Positions 59,638 through 64,000 of a DNA stretch of 64,000 nt are shown here, piece after piece. Source of the stretch: Xenophilus aerolatus (GTDB taxonomy: Bacteria > Pseudomonadota > Gammaproteobacteria > Burkholderiales > Burkholderiaceae_C); NCBI GenBank assembly GCA_029968055.1, contig JASCNX010000005.1:124001-188000 (forward strand), read 5' to 3'. How positions within the stretch are numbered: position 1 is the stretch's first letter; each line of letters starts with the position of its first letter. The position numbers and the translations under genes were made by a program. Below the pieces are notes generated by a model. That model was not told the origin of the DNA, searched no databases, and worked only from the letters and a program-made list of their open reading frames with translations.

Positions 59638-60012
59638 TCAGAACTTGAGGACGTTCCAGACGCGCGGGCCGTTGCCGCTGGGTCCGGATTCCGACTGGGT
59701 GCGCCCCTGGCGCTGGCCGTCGCTGGGCAGCACCTCGTAGGGGGCGGCGCCGTTCTTGGGCGTGACGGTGATCTGCTGGGTGCGGCCACCGTAGCGCGTC
59801 TCGTCGACGCGAGCGCCCGAATCCTCGGTGCGCAGATGCTCGATCTTCTGGTTGCGGCGGCCCTCGAGCGCCTCCGAGTCGCCTGCCGGTGCCGCGGGCT
59901 GCGCCGCCGGGGCGGGCTGCGCGGCCGCCTGGGCATGGACGGAAGCCAGGGGCAGGAGACAGCCCAGCGCCAGCAGGGCCGTGCGCAGGGGGGCGAATCG
60001 GTTGGAGCTCAT
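59638..60012 (-). CDS. DUF2782-like secreted protein
   Basis: A 124-residue protein with a signal peptide (cut near SVHAQ), an Ala/Pro-rich linker, and a small C-terminal domain with RVDETRYGGRTQQITVTPKNGAAPYEV, the pattern of DUF2782. These proteins are encoded between polA and thrB in many proteobacteria; function unknown. The ATG at 60012 precedes the signal peptide directly; the open frame extends ten codons more. Confidence 0.8.
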   Translation of the reverse strand: MSSNRFAPLRTALLALGCLLPLASVHAQAAAQPAPAAQPAAPAGDSEALEGRRNQKIEHLRTEDSGARVDETRYGGRTQQITVTPKNGAAPYEVLPSDGQRQGRTQSESGPSGNGPRVWNVLKF

Positions 60013-60121
60013 GCGCGGGATTGTAGGTGCGGGCCGAGGCACCCCGCTGTCAGCCTGCGCGCTTCATGCCTGTCTGCCGAATGCGCCCAAGCCACCGTGT
60101 CGAAGGCGGCAAAATGCCCCG

Positions 60122-62914
60122 ATGACCGACAAGAAAACGCTGCTGCTCGTCGACGGATCGAGCTACCTGTACCGCGCGTTCCATGCCATGCCCGACCTGC
60201 GCGCGGTGCCCGGCGACAGCAAGAGCCCGGCCACCGGCGCCATCCGCGGAATGATCAACATGATGCAGGCCCTGCGGCGCGAGGTGCGCGCCGATTACGT
60301 GGCCTGCATCTTCGATGCGCCCGGCAAGACCTTCCGCGACGACTGGTATCCCGCCTACAAGGCCAACCGCTCGCCCATGCCGGACGATTTGCGCGCGCAG
60401 ATCGAGCCGATCCACCAGGTGGTGCAGCTGATGGGCTGGCCGGTGCTCAGCGTGCCCGACGTCGAGGCCGACGACGTGATCGGCACGCTGGCGCGGGCCG
60501 GCGCCGCGCAGGGCATGGAGGTGATCGTCTCCAGCGGCGACAAGGACCTGTCGCAACTCGTGGACGAGAACATCACCATCATCGACACCATGAACGGCAA
60601 GCGCCGCGACGTGGCCGGCGTGACGGCCGAATTCGGCGTGCCGCCCACCCTCATGGTCGACTACCAGACACTGGTCGGCGACGCGGTCGACAACGTGCCC
60701 GGCGTCGAGAAGGTCGGCCCCAAGACGGCGGCCAAGTGGCTGATGCAGTACGGCTCGCTCGATGCGCTCATTGCCGCCGCGGGCGAGGTCAAGGGCCAGG
60801 CCGGCGAGAACCTGCGCAAGGCGCTCGACCAGCTGCCGCTGTCGCGCCGCCTGGTCACCGTCCGCACCGATTGCGACCTCGACGGCCACGTGCCGGGCCT
60901 GCCGTCGCTCGACGCGCTGGCCATCCGCGAGCAGGACACCGAGGCGCTCAAGAACTTCTACGAGCAGTACGGCTTCAAGAGTCTGGTCAAGACGCTGCAG
61001 GCGCACGAAGTGCCGCCCGAGCTCGTGGAGGAGAACAAGGCGCGGGGCGGCCCGGAGGGCGGCACGGGCCTGCTCGAAGGCTTCGAGGTGGCGGCGGCCG
61101 CGCGCGCCACCAACCTGGCCTACGACACCGTCTTCACCTGGGAGCAGTTCGACACCTGGCTGGCACGGCTGGAGGCGGCCGAACTCGCCGCGATCGACAC
61201 CGAGACCACCTCGCTGGACGAAATGCGGGCCGAGATCGTGGGCATCAGCTTCAGCGTCCAGCCCGGCGAGGCGGCGTACATCCCGCTCACGCACAACTAC
61301 CCCGACGCGCCCGAGCAGCTGCCGCGCGACGAGGTGCTGGCGCGGCTGAAGCCCTGGCTGGAGAACGGCGCGAAGAAGAAGCTGGGCCAGCACGTCAAGT
61401 ACGACCGGCACGTCTTCGCCAACCACGGCATCGAGGTGCAGGGCTACGCGCACGACACCATGCTGCAAAGCTACGTGCTCGAGGTGCACAAGCCGCACGG
61501 CCTGGCCAGCCTGGCCGAGCGCCACCTCGGCCGCAGCGGCATCGACTACGAAGACCTGTGCGGCAAGGGCGCGCACCAGATCCCGTTCAGCCAGGTTGCC
61601 ATCGACAAGGCGGCCGAGTATTCCTGCGAGGACAGCGACCAGACGCTGGACGTGCACCGCGTGCTGTGGCCGCAGTTGCAGGCCGACGAGAAGCTGCGCT
61701 TCATCTACGCGCTGGAGATGGAGAGCAGCGAATCGCTCTACCGCATCGAGCGCAACGGCGTGCTCATCGACGCGCCCACGCTCGCCGCGCAGAGCAACGA
61801 CCTGGGCAAGCGCATCCTGGCGCTGGAGCAGGAGGCCTACGAGATCGCGGGCCAACCCTTCAACCTCGGCAGCCCCAAACAGATCGGCGACATCTTCTTC
61901 AACAAGCTGGGCCTGCCGGTGGTGAAGAAAACGCCCAGCGGTGCACCCAGCACCGACGAGGAAGTGCTCGAGAAGCTGGCCGAGGACTACCCGCTGCCCG
62001 CGAAGATCCTCGAGCACCGTGGCCTGTCCAAGCTCAAGGGCACCTACACCGACAAGCTGGCGCAGATGGCGCTGCCGCGAACCGGTCGTGTGCACACCCA
62101 CTACGCGCAGGCCGTGGCGGTGACCGGCCGGCTGTCGAGCAACGACCCCAACCTGCAGAACATCCCGATCCGCACGGCCGAGGGCCGGCGCGTGCGCGAG
62201 GCCTTCGTCGCACCGCCAGGCCATGTGATCGCCAGCGCCGACTATTCGCAGATCGAGCTGCGCATCATGGCCCACATCAGCGGCGACGAGGCCCTGCTGC
62301 GCGCCTTCACCGAGGGCATGGACGTGCACCGCGCCACCGCCGCCGAGGTCTTCGGCCTGCCGCCCGAGCAGGTGAGCAGCGAGCAGCGACGCTATGCCAA
62401 GGTCATCAACTTCGGCCTCATCTACGGCATGAGCAGCTTCGGGCTGGCGCGCAACCTGGGCATCGACAACACGGCGGCCAAGAGCTACATCGACCGCTAC
62501 TTCGCGCGCTACCCGGGCGTGAAGCACTACATGGACGAGACGCGTGCCAGCGCCAAGGAGCGCGGCTATGTCGAGACCGTGTTCGGCCGGCGCCTGTACC
62601 TGCCCGAGATCAACTCGCCCAACGGCCCGCGCCGTGGCGGTGCCGAGCGTGCGGCCATCAACGCGCCCATGCAAGGCACCGCGGCCGACCTCATCAAGCT
62701 CAGCATGAACAAGGTGCAGGCGGTGCTCGACGCCGAGCGGCGCGGCACCCGGATGATCATGCAGGTGCACGACGAACTGGTGTTCGAGGTGCCCGAGGCG
62801 GAAGTCGACTGGGTGCGCGGCGAGATCCCGCGCCTGATGGCCGGCGTGGCCGACCTGAAGGTGCCGCTACTGGCCGAGATCGGCGTGGGACCGAACTGGG
62901 ACCAGGCCCATTGA
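60122..62914 (+). CDS. polA: DNA polymerase I
   Basis: A 930-residue three-domain polymerase. Residues 1-290 are the 5'-3' flap nuclease (LLLVDGSSYLYRAFHAM, ADDVIGTLA, SGDKDLSQLV). Residues about 330-530 are the 3'-5' proofreading exonuclease with its acidic motif kept (AIDTETTSLDEM). The polymerase domain shows motif A SADYSQIELRIMAHISGDE, motif B RRYAKVINFGLIYGMSSFGL and motif C MQVHDELVFEV. It fills repair gaps and removes Okazaki primers. Divergent from the DUF2782-thrB transcript. Confidence 0.97.
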   Translation: MTDKKTLLLVDGSSYLYRAFHAMPDLRAVPGDSKSPATGAIRGMINMMQALRREVRADYVACIFDAPGKTFRDDWYPAYKANRSPMPDDLRAQIEPIHQVVQLMGWPVLSVPDVEADDVIGTLARAGAAQGMEVIVSSGDKDLSQLVDENITIIDTMNGKRRDVAGVTAEFGVPPTLMVDYQTLVGDAVDNVPGVEKVGPKTAAKWLMQYGSLDALIAAAGEVKGQAGENLRKALDQLPLSRRLVTVRTDCDLDGHVPGLPSLDALAIREQDTEALKNFYEQYGFKSLVKTLQAHEVPPELVEENKARGGPEGGTGLLEGFEVAAAARATNLAYDTVFTWEQFDTWLARLEAAELAAIDTETTSLDEMRAEIVGISFSVQPGEAAYIPLTHNYPDAPEQLPRDEVLARLKPWLENGAKKKLGQHVKYDRHVFANHGIEVQGYAHDTMLQSYVLEVHKPHGLASLAERHLGRSGIDYEDLCGKGAHQIPFSQVAIDKAAEYSCEDSDQTLDVHRVLWPQLQADEKLRFIYALEMESSESLYRIERNGVLIDAPTLAAQSNDLGKRILALEQEAYEIAGQPFNLGSPKQIGDIFFNKLGLPVVKKTPSGAPSTDEEVLEKLAEDYPLPAKILEHRGLSKLKGTYTDKLAQMALPRTGRVHTHYAQAVAVTGRLSSNDPNLQNIPIRTAEGRRVREAFVAPPGHVIASADYSQIELRIMAHISGDEALLRAFTEGMDVHRATAAEVFGLPPEQVSSEQRRYAKVINFGLIYGMSSFGLARNLGIDNTAAKSYIDRYFARYPGVKHYMDETRASAKERGYVETVFGRRLYLPEINSPNGPRRGGAERAAINAPMQGTAADLIKLSMNKVQAVLDAERRGTRMIMQVHDELVFEVPEAEVDWVRGEIPRLMAGVADLKVPLLAEIGVGPNWDQAH

Positions 62915-62948
62915 TCGCTTTTCCAACATGACGAGGAACCCAAGCCCG

Positions 62949-64000
62949 ATGTATCGATCCAGAACCACACTGCGCGTCCTGGCCCTGGCCTGCGCCCTGG
63001 CAACGGGTGCCGGCGCTGCGCTGGCGGCCCCCGACGCCCGCATCGCCGCGCTCGCCGCCGAGCAGAAGCAACCCTTGCTCGACTCGCTGTCGCAGCTCGT
63101 CGGCATCGAGTCCGGCAGCCGCGACCTCGAAGGGCTGGACAAGATCGCCGCCCTGATCGCCGACCGGCTGAAGGCGCTGGGTGGGCGCGTGGAACTGATC
63201 GAGCCCGGCAGCCCGGTCTCGCCCGAGGTCTACCGCATGGAGGACACGCCCGAGAAGATCGGCAAGATGGTCAAGGCCACCTTCACCGGCACCGGGACCC
63301 GGAAGATCATGCTCATCGCCCACATGGACACCGTGTACCAGGTGGGCATGGGCGCCAGGCAGCCCTTCCGCATCCAGGGCGACAAGGCCTACGGCCTGGG
63401 CATCGCCGACGACAAGCAGGGCATCGCCGTCATCCTGCATGCGGTGGCCATGCTGCAGAAGCTGGGCTTCAAGGAGTACGGCCAGCTGACGGTGTTGATC
63501 AACGGCGACGAGGAGATCAGCTCGCCGGGCTCGCGCGCGCTCATCACGAAGCTGGCGAGCGAGCACGACGCCGTGCTGTCGCACGAAGGCGCGTCGGTGG
63601 CCGAGGACAAGCTGTCGCTGGCCACGGCCGGCATCGGTGCGGTGTCGCTGAAGGTGCAGGGCAAGGCCTCGCACGCCGGCTCGGCGCCCGAGCGCGGCGT
63701 GAACGCCTTCTACGAGATGGCGCACCAGGTGCTGCAGATGCGCGACCTGTCCGATCCGGCCACGGGCCTGAAGATGAACTGGACCGTGGCGCAGGCCGGC
63801 AACAACCGCAACGTGATCCCGGCCACGGCCACCGCCATGGCCGACGTGCGCGTGACCCAGGTCGCCGACTACGACCGCGTCGAGCGCGCCATTGCCGAGC
63901 GGGTGAAGAAGCAGCTCATCCCCGAGGCCAAGGTCGAGGCGAAGTTCGAGCGCCGCCGCCCGCCGCTCGAGTCCAATCCGGCGTCGCTGGCGATGGCCAA
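62949..64000 (+). CDS. M20-family metallopeptidase (glutamate carboxypeptidase-like), 3' end outside window
   Basis: The first 350 residues of a secreted zinc peptidase. A signal peptide (RTTLRVLALACALATGAGAA) leads into the M20 fold. Metal-site residues are visible: His and Asp in MLIAHMDTVYQVG, the bridging Asp in GLGIADDKQGIA, catalytic and metal Glu in NGDEEISSPGS, and LSHEG. The dimerisation lid begins at VQGKASHAGSAPERGVN. The best match by memory is carboxypeptidase G2, which removes C-terminal glutamate from folates; the frame runs off the end. Confidence 0.9.
   Translation, partial: MYRSRTTLRVLALACALATGAGAALAAPDARIAALAAEQKQPLLDSLSQLVGIESGSRDLEGLDKIAALIADRLKALGGRVELIEPGSPVSPEVYRMEDTPEKIGKMVKATFTGTGTRKIMLIAHMDTVYQVGMGARQPFRIQGDKAYGLGIADDKQGIAVILHAVAMLQKLGFKEYGQLTVLINGDEEISSPGSRALITKLASEHDAVLSHEGASVAEDKLSLATAGIGAVSLKVQGKASHAGSAPERGVNAFYEMAHQVLQMRDLSDPATGLKMNWTVAQAGNNRNVIPATATAMADVRVTQVADYDRVERAIAERVKKQLIPEAKVEAKFERRRPPLESNPASLAMA

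Noticed and set aside
57934-62931. A 1665-codon plus-strand open frame spanning several genes
   Set aside because: It lies antisense to or out of frame with clear genes (thrB, DUF2782, polA), is Arg/Gly/Ala-rich and has no domain. Long open shadow frames are expected at this GC content.

Overview
The window reads as chromosomal DNA of a high-GC betaproteobacterium, most likely a Variovorax-like member of the Comamonadaceae. The grounds are the GC-rich coding bias, Burkholderiales gene orders (AI-2E transporter/purM/hda/pcnB/folK; M48 protease/phhB/rsgA opposite orn; DUF2782/thrB/BPSS1780 opposite polA) and dispersed palindromic intergenic repeats of a kind I associate with this family. No complete insertion sequence, prophage or CRISPR array was seen.

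Layout. 1-2.1 kb: 3' end of feoB, a Cys-rich Feo-associated membrane protein and a flavin monooxygenase. 2.2-7 kb (minus): MATE exporter and the tryptophan-to-anthranilate operon kynB-kynU-kynA. 7-9.5 kb (minus): CxxCxxCC protein, Tat-exported carotenoid oxygenase, DUF2141 protein. 9.7-12.8 kb: argF, argD, DUF3579 protein, rpsT. 12.9-20.2 kb (plus): murJ, SirB1-like protein, VOC protein, YciI-like protein with an ECF sigma factor, FUSC/YccS membrane protein. 20.2-22.5 kb (minus): GlxA-type regulator, DJ-1/PfpI protein, isochorismatase-like hydrolase. 22.6-30.7 kb: AI-2E transporter, purM, hda, pcnB, folK, DUF47/Pit phosphate uptake pair, TM2 protein, GNAT. 30.9-33.1 kb: rpsP-rimM-trmD-rplS. 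33.3-41.8 kb: NUDIX hydrolase, CobD/CbiB-like protein, hisC, rsgA, phhB, M48 protease, orn, DEAD-box helicase. 42.1-51.5 kb: a strongly reduced type VI secretion (T6SS) locus. 51.6-54.7 kb: tRNA-Lys and tRNA-Ala around an SDR gene, guaC, ompW. 54.8-64 kb: azurin, uvrD-type helicase, BPSS1780-type protein, thrB, DUF2782 protein, polA and a 3'-truncated M20 peptidase.

The most unusual part is the T6SS locus. A VgrG whose own N-terminus is replaced by a TssK-like segment is followed by a DUF4123 adaptor, an apparently intact TssL, then TssM and TagF reduced to short ORFs, TagK, two overlapping micro-ORFs, an intact TssA and a membrane-anchored coiled-coil protein. TssB, TssC, Hcp, TssE, TssF, TssG, ClpV and TssJ are absent from the window, so this locus alone cannot build a secretion machine.

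Regulation and repeats are the other theme. A long palindromic repeat sits directly behind stop codons of minus-strand genes three times (behind kynB, purM and rsgA). A second GC-rich repeat lies in the rimM-trmD gap and, translated in frame, inside kynU. Promoters of rpsT, rpsP, rplS and the DEAD-box helicase share one -10/start-region sequence. An FNR/Anr-like box sits between ompW and azurin.
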